From the NCBI RefSeq assembly GCF_004341945.1, contig NZ_SMBP01000026.1, positions 1 to 35,238 of the forward strand: a DNA stretch of 35,238 nt, written 5' to 3'. The stretch is from Longicatena caecimuris (GTDB taxonomy: Bacteria > Bacillota_I > Bacilli_A > Erysipelotrichales > Erysipelotrichaceae). The translations under genes and the position numbers were made by a program. Shown here piece by piece: positions 1-8,007 of this stretch (its first letter is position 1; the number at the start of each line of letters is the position of its first letter). The notes beneath the pieces were generated by a model. That model worked only from the letters and a program-made list of their open reading frames with translations. It made no database searches and had not been told where the DNA came from.

Positions 1-9
1 ATATGAAAC

Positions 10-114
10 TTGCAAGTCGCTCTTGGGTTCGTCGATAACTACGCCCCGAGGGATTTTCACCCTAGATATGTGGCATGCCCGCCACACATGAAAAAAGACA
101 TCTATGTGTCTTTT
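10..114 (+). ncRNA. Possible 3' end of an unidentified structured RNA
   Basis: Four consecutive hairpins can be drawn on the plus strand: CTTGGG with CCCGAG around a loop, GGG-ATTTTCA-CCC, TGTGGC-ATGCCC-GCCACA, and AAAAGACA-TCTATG-TGTCTTTT followed by a T-rich tail. The last has the form of an intrinsic terminator. The stretch is richer in GC than the repeats to its right. No open frame with a ribosome site explains it, and I do not recognise tmRNA, RNase P, SRP or 6S signatures. The 5' part lies outside the window. It could also be a leader read on the minus strand towards a gene to the left. Low confidence. Confidence 0.3.
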
Positions 115-130
115 ATGTGCCTTTTTAATA

Positions 131-301
131 CTATATATAGAATAAAACAATTGCTTATCTATGAAACACCCTATATATATTATCAAACGATAGATTACTA
201 TCTATGCAACTTTCTGTATATATGATAAAAATGATAGGTTACTATCTATGAAACTTCCTGTATATATTATCAAATGATAGGTTACTTATCTATTAAGCTT
301 C
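131..301. repeat. Imperfect tandem repeat, unit about 44 bp, about 3-4 copies
   Basis: Units start at about 131, 171, 214 and 258. Each has a CTRTATATAT head, an ATGATAGRTTACT middle and a TATCTATGAAACTTC tail; the first copy is the most diverged. The array lies downstream of the membrane protein gene at 320-1648 and is very AT-rich, with no credible reading frame. Fragments of the same words (CTGTATATGAAACTAC) recur upstream of that gene at about 1715-1730. Function unknown. Confidence 0.75.
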
Positions 302-319
302 TACATAGTTCAATCAACT

Positions 320-1648
320 TCATTTATGATCTACTTTTCTTTCTTTGAATGCTTCCGCATCTTTTTTCCGATATAAACGACGAGAAATTACAAAACCTTT
401 ATGGCTCTTAAATTGCTTGTTTAGAAAATCATAATACGCTCCCGGTGAGATGATACCACTTAAATCAAATAAATTTAAACCAATGACACTTAATATATTC
501 GCCATAAAGAAGACACAATTACTGGAAACAACAAAAAATGTTTTCAGCTTTCCTTCTTTAATTTTATAAAACTTTGCACCTGGGGATGTTCGTGTTACCC
601 GGCTGATATAATCATCACAAGGACCCTGATAAGGCAATCCCTTGCGTTTTAAATCTTCATCACTGTAAAAATCTTCAAAGGTCCCAAAAACCTCTAACAA
701 ACGATCATTTAAACGTTTTTTCTGCTCTTCGTCTAAAGCAATGCCAAAGCTGATCAGCGTCTTATTTTCATTTTTTAAACAATTATAAATATATGGATTA
801 CGATCAGCCATTAAAACAACGCCATCCCCCATCGTGCCAAAGAGATGACGGTTATGGGGATCATAACAACCATACGATATCACAAAGCCACGATAGATTA
901 AATCCGCATGTCCTAACATAGCAGGTCCACTAGGTGCCAGATGAATAAGCACTTCCATATCTACAGGAATATCTTCCTTTATCTCATCAAATTGTTCTTT
1001 GATCTGATCCTCTTTGTCTTTATTCAACAAAGTCCTCATAAGATGAGGCGGAATGATGACCGACATGAATGGCGGTACTGCTAATCGTAGCTTTTGATCC
1101 AGCTTTTCACCACTTCCCTGTGGAATAATCTCGCGCACCATATCCAACAAGGTATTTCCCCCATAAATTAAAAAATACAGACCGGTAACCACATTGATAA
1201 TGTCGTTATGATGAAAAGGATTACCAATCAAATAAAAGCTCATGCATAAATCACCTAACAAAAACAGAATGCGAAAGAAGGATATGGTTAAATGATCTTT
1301 GATACGAATGTATAAAACAATGATCTTAACAATGGCATGCAATAAGATCCAACTGCCCACAATACGTGGCAGAATGGAATAAAATGCCCGTGGCAGTGCT
1401 AATGAGAAAATGATGGCAATACACCAAGTGATAATATCTAAAAGCTGAGAGAAGCGTTTTTCAATACGGCGAAAGTTGATTAGCAAGTTGATTAATTTCA
1501 AGATGGCTACTGCGGATATACCAATAACTAAGGTTGTATACAGCCAATTCCATACGGTCAAAGATTCGACAACAAAAGAGCATCCAAGCACGCAGAAAAA
1601 GACTCCTGTTAATGCCATTGTTACATAATTGAACTGCTTTTTCAACAT
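320..1648 (-). CDS. Membrane protein with possible permuted papain-like (NlpC/P60-type) C-terminal domain
   Basis: This 442-residue protein is not one I can name. Residues about 10-170 hold five or six hydrophobic segments, loosely like the HdeD/DUF308 type of small helical repeats. Residues about 228-420 look like a soluble domain containing an IHLAPSGPAMLGHAD stretch (H236, H247), VISYGCYD, GTMGDGVV and, much later, VSSNCVFF (N377, C378). A histidine block first and an Asn-Cys motif late is the order seen in circularly permuted papain-like hydrolases (YiiX and DUF4105 types), so a membrane-tethered cysteine hydrolase or acyltransferase is a reasonable guess, not a firm call. The start is set by GGGAGG seven to eight bases upstream of the ATG. 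It appears to be a single-gene unit with its own promoter. Confidence 0.8.
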   Translation of the reverse strand: MLKKQFNYVTMALTGVFFCVLGCSFVVESLTVWNWLYTTLVIGISAVAILKLINLLINFRRIEKRFSQLLDIITWCIAIIFSLALPRAFYSILPRIVGSWILLHAIVKIIVLYIRIKDHLTISFFRILFLLGDLCMSFYLIGNPFHHNDIINVVTGLYFLIYGGNTLLDMVREIIPQGSGEKLDQKLRLAVPPFMSVIIPPHLMRTLLNKDKEDQIKEQFDEIKEDIPVDMEVLIHLAPSGPAMLGHADLIYRGFVISYGCYDPHNRHLFGTMGDGVVLMADRNPYIYNCLKNENKTLISFGIALDEEQKKRLNDRLLEVFGTFEDFYSDEDLKRKGLPYQGPCDDYISRVTRTSPGAKFYKIKEGKLKTFFVVSSNCVFFMANILSVIGLNLFDLSGIISPGAYYDFLNKQFKSHKGFVISRRLYRKKDAEAFKERKVDHK

Positions 1649-1673
1649 GCCTTTTACCTCCCTATATTTTTTA

Positions 1674-1702
1674 ATTATAACAAGAACTATTGTTTTCGTA
1701 AA
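1674..1702 (-). promoter_or_regulatory. Promoter for the 320-1648 membrane protein
   Basis: On the minus strand TTTACG (1697-1702) and TATAAT (1674-1679) are separated by 17 bases, 25 bases upstream of the start codon. The perfect -10 box and spacing fit a housekeeping sigma-A promoter. Confidence 0.65.
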
Positions 1703-1867
1703 CTGCCTTTCTTTCTGTATATGAAACTACCTTTTTTTCCATATATGAAAATGACTATTGTATCAGCGACTTTGTTTACCGTATAAAAGCCATTCCATTC
1801 ACCAGATAAAGCTTTGAAATTATTGCGTCTTTTATAATACAGCCTTAGGATATCTGGATACTGAAAG

Positions 1868-1903
1868 TAAAAAAGATACGAATGATCGATTATCAGACGT
1901 ATC
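1868..1903 (-). terminator. Terminator after the EAL gene
   Basis: On the minus strand GATACG (1898-1903) pairs with CGTATC (1875-1880), an inner TGAT/ATCA pairing extends the stem, and a run of Ts follows at once. It lies just beyond the stop codon at 1913. Confidence 0.7.
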
Positions 1904-1912
1904 CTTTACGTA

Positions 1913-4171
1913 TTATACACTCATCATTTCAGGATCATCCTGTACGAGTGTTTCAAATTGATCCACTGGAACCGGTTTAGAGAATACATATCCTTGAATA
2001 GCATCAGATTCCATACTTTTTAACAACTCTACCTGTGGTATCGTTTCTATCCCTTCGGCAATTGTTTCCATTCCTAATTTCTTAGCTAAACTGATAACTG
2101 TTTCAACAATGTCTTCTCCACGTTTATCATTTTCACTACTGAAGAAAACACGATCAAGTTTTAGAATATCCACAGGAATCTCTTTGAGTACATTTAAGGA
2201 TGAATAGCCACTGCCAAAATCATCCATAGAACATTTATAGCCATATTTATGAATTTCATCTATAATGGTTTTTAACATTTCCAAATTCTCAAATACAACT
2301 GTCTCTGTCAATTCTATTTCAATATACTGATCCGGCATTTCATATTTTTGTTGTATCTTTCGATATTCTTCTAAAAAGTTTGGATGATGAATATGATTTC
2401 TTGATAAATTTACTGATATCGGATGAGCGATTTTCCCTTCATCGATCCATTTACGTAAGATCTTACATACAACTTCAAAAACATACATATCAAGTTTAAT
2501 AATAAAATCATTTTTCTCAAAGAAAGGGATAAAGTCATCTGGTGGAATCAAGCCTTTTTCTGGACTGTCCCATCTTACTAAAGCCTCTGAGCCAATAATC
2601 TTACCCGTCTTTAAACTAACCTTAGGTTGTAGATATATGATAAATTCTTCTTCATCCAGAGCCTTTTCCATCATGTTTTCCATTTCTTTTTCTTTCAGCA
2701 ATATCTGATGTTCCAAGTCATTATAGAAAACAATATTACATAGATAATAGTTTGGAATATTTTTATTTGTCTTACGCGCTATATTGGCCTTATCACGTAC
2801 GACGATTAATTCCTGTGCATCATCTTTTACAATATAACAGCCACAAGATAATGGAATATAATAAGGAAGCTGACGCTCTTGATTATATTTATTAATCTCA
2901 TCCGCGATGCTGTGTAAACGTTCCTTAATCTTCCCTTCATCAATCGTATGCAAATAAATATTAAAGTTATCCGCATTGACGCGGGTAACAAATTCATCCT
3001 TAGCTAAATGTTTCTTGATACACACATATACATGTCGTAATACTTTATCGCCATTTTCACTGCCAAAGCTGGCATTAATTAATTTAAATTTACGCAAATC
3101 TAAGGATATAAAAGTATATGGTACAAAGTCTTTCGCTCGATCTAAGAGTTCTTTTTCGAACCGTACTTGCGTAAATCCTTGTGTGATAGGATCAATATAG
3201 GCGATATTTGTTATTTCTTTATTCTTTTTATTCGATGTGTACAGTAAAAACGCAATGAAGATAAAGAATACAACCGCTATGCCTAAAGCGAGAACGGCGA
3301 TTGCAAGACTGATGAAATTTTGAATATTCTGACTATACATCGTAGAAGGTACGATGGATAAAAGATACCAATCACAATTATCTAATGGAGTATAAGTGAG
3401 TGTTCGCATATTATCGCCATTTACCTTAAACGTAATGGTACCTTTTTTACGATTAGCAATATCTTGACAAAACTTTTGGAATGTCATTGAAGATGTAATT
3501 TCAGCTTTTTGCTGGAAGATGTTCAAAAAGTTATCACCATCAATTAATGCATTTTTATTTTTGGAATGTAAAATATAATCACCATTTTTCGCTATGATAT
3601 GTGAAAACCCGGTACCTGAAAATGATTCTGTATTCAGCAATAATTTCATGGTTTCAGGTGGTATCCATCCTACGATTGCGCTAATATTATTATCCTTTCC
3701 TTTATAAGGTACTGCATAAACAGCCCCTTTTTCATCAAAAATTTTCAACAGCTTATCGCTTACACTCGCTTGCCCATGCATAGCTTTTGCTACACAAGTT
3801 AGTTGAGATACATCTTTTAAAGGATGGTTCTTCACCTTTAGCATTCCCTTATGATCAACAGTGCCAATCCATTCAAAAGCTCCACCTTCATAAGCATCAT
3901 AAAGATACGCTTCATAAGCGGATTCATCCAGATATGCTAAAGAGTTCGATAGCGTTGCTAAGTAAGAAAAATTTGTTTCGACACGTTGCGTCACTTTGTA
4001 AGAAGTTTGTTGTGATATTTCATGGAGATAATTATTAACTTCTGTGTTTACGATATCTTTTCCTTTTTGCGTAAGTAAAAAAGATAAACTAATGATAAAA
4101 ACGATAATTACTACTGTCGAAAAGCCCATCATCTTTCTTTGCTTCTTATTCATCCATATATTTTTTAGCAT
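1913..4171 (-). CDS. Membrane-anchored c-di-GMP phosphodiesterase: extracellular sensor, degenerate GGDEF, EAL
   Basis: This 752-residue protein probably hydrolyses cyclic di-GMP in response to an outside signal. A first membrane helix at about 16-34 and a second at about 287-312 bracket an extracytoplasmic region of about 250 residues with the look of a Cache sensor. Residues about 318-480 are a GGDEF fold whose signature has decayed to NADNF (399-403), so it should not make c-di-GMP. Residues about 500-740 are an EAL domain with its key residues present: EALVRW (E529), N588, the ELTET glutamate (E620), DDFGSGYSSL (D650, D651), K671, E706 and QGYVFSKP. Catalysis is therefore expected. GAAGGA precedes the ATG. 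The gene stands alone between a promoter and a terminator. The degenerate GGDEF may serve as a GTP-sensing regulatory module, as known in some relatives. Confidence 0.95.
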   Translation of the reverse strand: MLKNIWMNKKQRKMMGFSTVVIIVFIISLSFLLTQKGKDIVNTEVNNYLHEISQQTSYKVTQRVETNFSYLATLSNSLAYLDESAYEAYLYDAYEGGAFEWIGTVDHKGMLKVKNHPLKDVSQLTCVAKAMHGQASVSDKLLKIFDEKGAVYAVPYKGKDNNISAIVGWIPPETMKLLLNTESFSGTGFSHIIAKNGDYILHSKNKNALIDGDNFLNIFQQKAEITSSMTFQKFCQDIANRKKGTITFKVNGDNMRTLTYTPLDNCDWYLLSIVPSTMYSQNIQNFISLAIAVLALGIAVVFFIFIAFLLYTSNKKNKEITNIAYIDPITQGFTQVRFEKELLDRAKDFVPYTFISLDLRKFKLINASFGSENGDKVLRHVYVCIKKHLAKDEFVTRVNADNFNIYLHTIDEGKIKERLHSIADEINKYNQERQLPYYIPLSCGCYIVKDDAQELIVVRDKANIARKTNKNIPNYYLCNIVFYNDLEHQILLKEKEMENMMEKALDEEEFIIYLQPKVSLKTGKIIGSEALVRWDSPEKGLIPPDDFIPFFEKNDFIIKLDMYVFEVVCKILRKWIDEGKIAHPISVNLSRNHIHHPNFLEEYRKIQQKYEMPDQYIEIELTETVVFENLEMLKTIIDEIHKYGYKCSMDDFGSGYSSLNVLKEIPVDILKLDRVFFSSENDKRGEDIVETVISLAKKLGMETIAEGIETIPQVELLKSMESDAIQGYVFSKPVPVDQFETLVQDDPEMMSV

Positions 4172-4201
4172 ATTTTTCCTTCAATAACCACACTATTTTT
4201 C

Positions 4202-4231
4202 AGTATACCATAGCAAAAGCAGAAATGTAAA
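4202..4231 (-). promoter_or_regulatory. Promoter for the EAL gene
   Basis: TTTACA (4226-4231) and TATACT (4202-4207) are separated by 18 bases on the minus strand, about 30 bases upstream of the start codon at 4171. Together with the terminator at 4493-4539 this accounts for the 390-base gap between genes. I see nothing convincing in the remaining AT-rich part, about 4232-4490, apart from scattered short inverted repeats. Confidence 0.6.
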
Positions 4232-4492
4232 AAATATAACACTTTTTATAACCACTTTTAATCCAAAACTATAAAATATCGTTAAAATATTAAGAATCAT
4301 TTGGTTATCTTTTTGATTTATGTATACGTAAATACCCTTTGCATAAAGAATGATACTATTCTAAATATATCAAGGTTCCATAGTGTCATTGTATAGAAGA
4401 ATACTAATCGATTATTCCATAGGAACGTACAGTTTAACTATAAAACCATTTATTATGCATATTCATCTTCCATAGTTATAAAATATACAGAA

Positions 4493-4539
4493 AAAAAGTC
4501 TTAATCCTATTCTATTAATAAATGGGATTAAGACTTTTT
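4493..4539 (-). terminator. Strong, probably bidirectional terminator
   Basis: AAAAGTCTTAATCC (from 4494) pairs with GGATTAAGACTTTT (ending at about 4539) across a loop of about 17 bases. The stem has A- and T-runs at its edges, so it can act in both directions. It lies just downstream of the stop codon at 4564 of the acidic membrane protein. Confidence 0.85.
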
Positions 4540-4563
4540 CATACATTTACGCTTATCAGCTTT

Positions 4564-5202
4564 TTAATATACGGCCTTGCTCTGCCATCCTTTATAAACA
4601 CCTTGATAAGCTGTGGCAACATCTGCCAGATAATAAACATTGGACATCAGTTTTACCTTATCCATCGGTGTGATATGAAGAACGATCAATTCAAATTCTT
4701 CACTACCTCTGGTAATAACATATCCACGATTTATCACAACGCTTTTAAACTGGTTCATGCTCTCTTCATCTTGAAATTTTACGACATGCTGTACAGGGCG
4801 TTCATGATCATGGACATCCCCTTTTTGCTCCAGTGCTTCCATTCGTGCATCGGTATCTTCTTTCAATAATGCCATTTCTGCTCTGGTCAGATGCGTAAAC
4901 ATTTCATCATACTCTTCTTGTGTTTCCTCTTTTGCTTCATCATCCGATGTGCTTTGCACATCTTCAAATTCATCCAGACTTTCATGAGCCTCTTCAAATG
5001 CTTCATTCACTTCTTCACAACAATGTTGTGGATCACTGATCGGTGCTTCTTCAGCTGCATCTTCATTATCTTCAGGCTCATCATCGTACAGCAAACCCTG
5101 ATCTAAATCAATAATTTGTTTTTCTTCTTCTTTTTTCATTTTGTAAGCAATAAGAGCTGCTGCGCTCCCTAAAACAGCTAAAATTGGAAATATCTTTTTC
5201 AT
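4564..5202 (-). CDS. Membrane-anchored acidic protein with RraB-like C-terminal domain
   Basis: This 212-residue protein has one N-terminal hydrophobic helix (about 3-20) followed by a short basic stop, KMKKEEEK, so it is probably anchored with the rest in the cytoplasm. Residues about 30-105 are a highly acidic, Glu/Asp-rich linker, likely disordered. Residues about 110-205 carry the pattern of a small alpha/beta domain: HVVKFQDEESMNQFK, then GYVITRGSEEFELIVLH, and YQGVYKGW near the end. That arrangement resembles the RNase E inhibitor RraB family, whose members end in a similar Y-x-G-W. The resemblance is by eye only; the role in this organism is unknown. GTGGTGAT lies upstream of the ATG. 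The gene has its own promoter and terminator. Confidence 0.75.
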   Translation of the reverse strand: MKKIFPILAVLGSAAALIAYKMKKEEEKQIIDLDQGLLYDDEPEDNEDAAEEAPISDPQHCCEEVNEAFEEAHESLDEFEDVQSTSDDEAKEETQEEYDEMFTHLTRAEMALLKEDTDARMEALEQKGDVHDHERPVQHVVKFQDEESMNQFKSVVINRGYVITRGSEEFELIVLHITPMDKVKLMSNVYYLADVATAYQGVYKGWQSKAVY

Positions 5203-5225
5203 TTTATCACCACTTTCATGTTTCT

Positions 5226-5231
5226 ATTGTA
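5226..5231 (-). promoter_or_regulatory. Extended -10 promoter for the acidic membrane protein
   Basis: On the minus strand TGATACAAT, an extended -10 box with core 5226-5231, lies 23 bases before the ATG at 5202. No good -35 box is visible, as is usual for extended -10 promoters. The same TGATACAAT word serves the Ig-like protein at 6545-6550. Confidence 0.5.
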
Positions 5232-5261
5232 TCACACTTCAAAGAAAAAAATACATAGAAA

Positions 5262-5840
5262 CTACTTTTTTCTGCTGATCCCTACACCATCTCCAAAATC
5301 ATAAAATGTCGTATCATAATCCTCACGCTTTTTTAAATACTCAACAAATCGACTGATTTTGGTGACAAGCTGTCGCAGATTCCGATTTTTAATCCGTTCC
5401 TGATGTTCGACATACCCATGGAACTTAAGATTATCAGTAATGACATAACCATCTTTTATAAGATTCTTCTCATAGCGTTCAAAAAACTTTATATATTGCG
5501 CCTTTGCAGCATCGATAAACAACATATCAAATGATCCTTCCACGGTGGTTTCTAAAGCATCTCCATAAAGCAGTGTGATACGTTCTTCTAAATGTGCTTT
5601 GCGTACGTTTTCAACCGCTTTTTGATAGCGTTCCTTATCGCGTTCAATCGTCACGACGTGTATTTGTTCATCCAACAAAGCCATACGAATAGCAGAATAT
5701 CCAATAGCACTGCCAATTTCAAGAATGTTCGTTAAATGGTGTTGCTGTATAAACGCACATAGAAAAGCAATTCCTTCCGGCTGCATGATTGGGACATTGT
5801 ATGTTTTCGCATAGTCCTCCATCTCTTCAATTAGTTCCAT
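5262..5840 (-). CDS. trmR: SAM-dependent O-methyltransferase, TrmR (YrrM)-like
   Basis: A class I SAM-dependent methyltransferase of 192 residues. It shows the SAM-binding EIGSAIGYSAIRMAL motif, an acidic ribose-contact strand VVTIERDKERY, GDALE, and the metal-type O-methyltransferase signature DMLFIDAAKAQY followed by VITDNLKFHGYV. The closest known group is B. subtilis YrrM/TrmR, which methylates 5-hydroxyuridine at the wobble position of tRNAs; the symbol rests on that family resemblance. It is slightly shorter than typical members. It starts 13 bases after the Ig-like gene and GAGGTGAG precedes the ATG, so the two are co-transcribed. No strong terminator is seen before the next promoter. 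Confidence 0.88.
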   Translation of the reverse strand: MELIEEMEDYAKTYNVPIMQPEGIAFLCAFIQQHHLTNILEIGSAIGYSAIRMALLDEQIHVVTIERDKERYQKAVENVRKAHLEERITLLYGDALETTVEGSFDMLFIDAAKAQYIKFFERYEKNLIKDGYVITDNLKFHGYVEHQERIKNRNLRQLVTKISRFVEYLKKREDYDTTFYDFGDGVGISRKK

Positions 5841-5853
5841 GATCTCACCTCAC

Positions 5854-6507
5854 TCAATTAGTTTTCGCTGTTGTCTTTTTATCCTCTGTTTTCTTTTTAT
5901 CCTTATCTTTATCATTAAGATTGACTGGTTTTTTACCCACATGAACTTTAAAGGTTCGTACACTGCGATTTCCACTTTTATCTTTCGCGATAACGCGTAT
6001 TTTATGATCGCCAGATTTTTTTGTATCCACATTGCCTTCAATACGATAATAATTATTTTGTAAATCCGTTGCTATAGTATAAAGCAATGGTCCATCAACC
6101 GGATCGCTGACACTGATAATATTATCTTTGATATCAAATGTACCATTATACGGTATTGCTATACGTTCTTTTTTGAGAATGATTTCCGGTTTTTGTGTAT
6201 CCTTCACAGTTACCTTTAAATGAATGTTTGTTTTCTCTCCATCTGCGACCACCGCATAAACAAGATCCTGTTCCCCGCATGCATGTACATTTAATATAGG
6301 ATAGGTAACGATGACGCCATCTGTATTTTTTACTAAGGCTTTACTCGTGATTGTGGTATTCCCATATTCCACTTCTGTAGCATTTTCAATAAAGTTTATC
6401 TTTGATGAAGACTTATGATACTTCTCAAAAAGGATAATTCCAATGAGCACCCCTGCCACAAATAGCATTATAAAAAATTTCTTTTTGTTCGTACTATTTT
6501 TGATCAT
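5854..6507 (-). CDS. Membrane-anchored extracytoplasmic protein with Ig-like (DUF5011-type) domain
   Basis: A 217-residue protein with a basic N-terminus (NKKK) and one membrane helix at about residues 11-26; no lipobox is seen. A strand-rich exterior follows. The part beginning VKDTQKPEII and running through DPVDGPL to VIAKDKSGNRSVRTFKVHV matches the DUF5011/bacterial Ig-like pattern (D-T-x-x-P start, D-x-x-D-G centre, D-x-S/x-G-N end). The C-terminus is a Lys/Asp/Thr-rich low-complexity tail that could contact the wall. I chose the ATG at 6507 over an in-frame ATG nine codons upstream because AGAAGG sits six bases before it. It is the first gene of the unit with the TrmR-like enzyme. Its ligand is unknown. 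Confidence 0.8.
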   Translation of the reverse strand: MIKNSTNKKKFFIMLFVAGVLIGIILFEKYHKSSSKINFIENATEVEYGNTTITSKALVKNTDGVIVTYPILNVHACGEQDLVYAVVADGEKTNIHLKVTVKDTQKPEIILKKERIAIPYNGTFDIKDNIISVSDPVDGPLLYTIATDLQNNYYRIEGNVDTKKSGDHKIRVIAKDKSGNRSVRTFKVHVGKKPVNLNDKDKDKKKTEDKKTTAKTN

Positions 6508-6544
6508 TGTGTACCTTCTTTCATTTTCATTCATTTCATCTCAA

Positions 6545-6573
6545 ATTGTATCATGGTTTTTTGCGGGAAACAA
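6545..6573 (-). promoter_or_regulatory. Promoter for the Ig-like protein / methyltransferase unit
   Basis: TTGTTT (6568-6573) and TACAAT (6545-6550) are separated by 17 bases on the minus strand, with TG one base before the -10 box (extended -10). It lies about 38 bases before the start at 6507, just after the rplQ terminator. Confidence 0.65.
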
Positions 6574-6585
6574 CTTAATAGTGCT

Positions 6586-6622
6586 TAAGAAAACGACACC
6601 ATGTCTCCATGATGTCGTTAGC
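6586..6622 (-). terminator. Terminator of the S10-spc-alpha supercluster
   Basis: On the minus strand AACGACATCATG (6608-6619) pairs with CATGGTGTCGTT (6592-6603) around GAGA, with one G-U pair, followed by TTTTCTT. It lies seven bases past the rplQ stop and ends the 14-kb ribosomal transcription unit. Confidence 0.85.
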
Positions 6623-6626
6623 TTTT

Positions 6627-6992
6627 TTATTTTACGAGTTCAATGATTGCCATAGGAGCAGCGTCACCACGACGTACTCTTGTTTTCACAACTCTTGTGT
6701 ACCCACCATTACGATCTTTGTAAGCAGGTCCGATTTCGTTGAACAGTTTCTGTAAAGCTGTCTGACCTGTTTTTTCGTCTACAACAACGTCGCGAACGAA
6801 TTTAGCAGCCTGACGGCGAGCATGTAAATCACCGCGTTTTGCTAAAGTAATCAGCTCATCAACAACAGAACGCAGTTCTTTTGCTTTCATTTCAGTTGTT
6901 TCAATCTGACCATAAGCGATCACTGATGTAGCCATGTTACGTAATAAAGCTTTACGGTGGTCAGCTTTACGTCCTAATTTACGATTCCACAT
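6627..6992 (-). CDS. rplQ: 50S ribosomal protein L17
   Basis: L17 is a large-subunit protein near the exit of the peptide tunnel. The 121-residue product has the family start [20 protein letters not shown] and the later [25 protein letters not shown] end, close to the 120 residues of B. subtilis. It is the last gene of the alpha operon, 28 bases after rpoA, with AAAGGAGG ten bases before the ATG, and is followed directly by a strong terminator. Unlike in many Firmicutes, no cobalt-type ECF transporter genes follow. Confidence 0.98.
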   Translation of the reverse strand: MWNRKLGRKADHRKALLRNMATSVIAYGQIETTEMKAKELRSVVDELITLAKRGDLHARRQAAKFVRDVVVDEKTGQTALQKLFNEIGPAYKDRNGGYTRVVKTRVRRGDAAPMAIIELVK

Positions 6993-7020
6993 TGGTTGTT
7001 AGCCTCCTTTGCGAATAATA

Positions 7021-7980
7021 TTATTCGTATGATTTAAAGTTTAAGCCTAAATCATACAATTTATCTTTAACTTCTTTGAGTGATTTCTTACCTAAGTTAC
7101 GTACTCTCATCATTTCATCTTCTGTACGCTGTGTTAATTCTTCGACGGTCTGAATACCAGCGCGTTTCAAACAGTTGTAAGAACGTACAGACAGATCGAG
7201 ATCTTCGATCATCATGACAAGACCCTTGTTCTGCACTTCACCCTGAGCTTCCTTCATGACAGATTCCATATCATTGACAGCTTCATCTACGTTTGTCAGC
7301 AGTTCCAAATGATCAATCAGAATCTTTGCTGATAATGCTAATGATTCCGCAGGACTGATGGAGGAATCACTCCATACTTCCAAAGTCACTTTATCATAAT
7401 TGGCATTCTGACCAACACGTGTAGGATCTACAGAGTAAGAAACCTTTTCAATTGGTGTATAGATAGAATCCGTATAAATGATTCCTAAAGGCTGATTTGG
7501 AGTCTGATACAGCTGTTTGTTTGTGTCAGCATTTACATATCCGCGGCCAACACGCGCCTGCAGTTCCATTTCCAACATTCCGCCTTCTTCCAGAGTACAG
7601 ATGTGCAAATCCTTGCTCAGCACTTCTACGCCTTCTGGACAGTAGATATCTGCACCGGTAACTTCTCCAGGACCTTGTTTTGAAATACGCAATGTATAGA
7701 TCTCATCATCCTGAATTTTCATGACCAGTGTCTTGATATTCAGGATCATGGTCGTTACATCCTCAACGATTCCTGGAATAGATGTAAACTCGTGGTAAAC
7801 CCCGTCAACTTTAATTGAAAATACGGCAGCTCCCGGTAAAGAGGAGAGCAAAACACGTCTTAGTGCATTCCCAATAGTTGTTCCGAAACCTCTCTCTAAA
7901 GGTTCAAATACAAACTTACCGTAGTGTTTAGATTCATCGTATTCTTTAACTTCAAAATGTGCACGTTCGAATTTTTGCAT
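7021..7980 (-). CDS. rpoA: DNA-directed RNA polymerase subunit alpha
   Basis: The alpha subunit nucleates polymerase assembly and contacts UP elements and activators. The N-terminal assembly domain covers about residues 1-230, with GFGTTIGNALRRVLLSSLPGAAV near 30-52. The C-terminal helix-hairpin-helix domain covers about 250-319, with LDLSVRSYNCLKRAGI and VRNLGKKSLKEVKDKL. Its 319 residues match the usual length. I start it at the ATG at 7980, preceded by GAGGAGG at six bases; a longer in-frame reading from an upstream TTG would run through that ribosome site. It lies between rpsK and rplQ in the alpha operon. Confidence 0.98.
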   Translation of the reverse strand: MQKFERAHFEVKEYDESKHYGKFVFEPLERGFGTTIGNALRRVLLSSLPGAAVFSIKVDGVYHEFTSIPGIVEDVTTMILNIKTLVMKIQDDEIYTLRISKQGPGEVTGADIYCPEGVEVLSKDLHICTLEEGGMLEMELQARVGRGYVNADTNKQLYQTPNQPLGIIYTDSIYTPIEKVSYSVDPTRVGQNANYDKVTLEVWSDSSISPAESLALSAKILIDHLELLTNVDEAVNDMESVMKEAQGEVQNKGLVMMIEDLDLSVRSYNCLKRAGIQTVEELTQRTEDEMMRVRNLGKKSLKEVKDKLYDLGLNFKSYE

Positions 7981-8007
7981 AGTATACCTCCTCAATTAAG
8001 CTTATGA

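Noticed and set aside
1-114. tmRNA as the identity of the left-edge structure
   Set aside because: The minus strand has a GGGGCGT and TCGAC that faintly recall a tmRNA 5' end, and a plus-strand DNYAP recalls tag peptides, but the universal TTCGAC context, a tag stop codon and an ACCA-bearing acceptor end are not seen.
10-225. A 71-codon plus-strand frame at the left edge
   Set aside because: It begins at a TTG without a ribosome site, runs through the hairpins, the terminator and the tandem repeats, and has no family resemblance.
131-301. CRISPR array
   Set aside because: The units are contiguous degenerate repeats without unique spacers, and there are no cas genes; the same holds for the repeats at 24907-25032.
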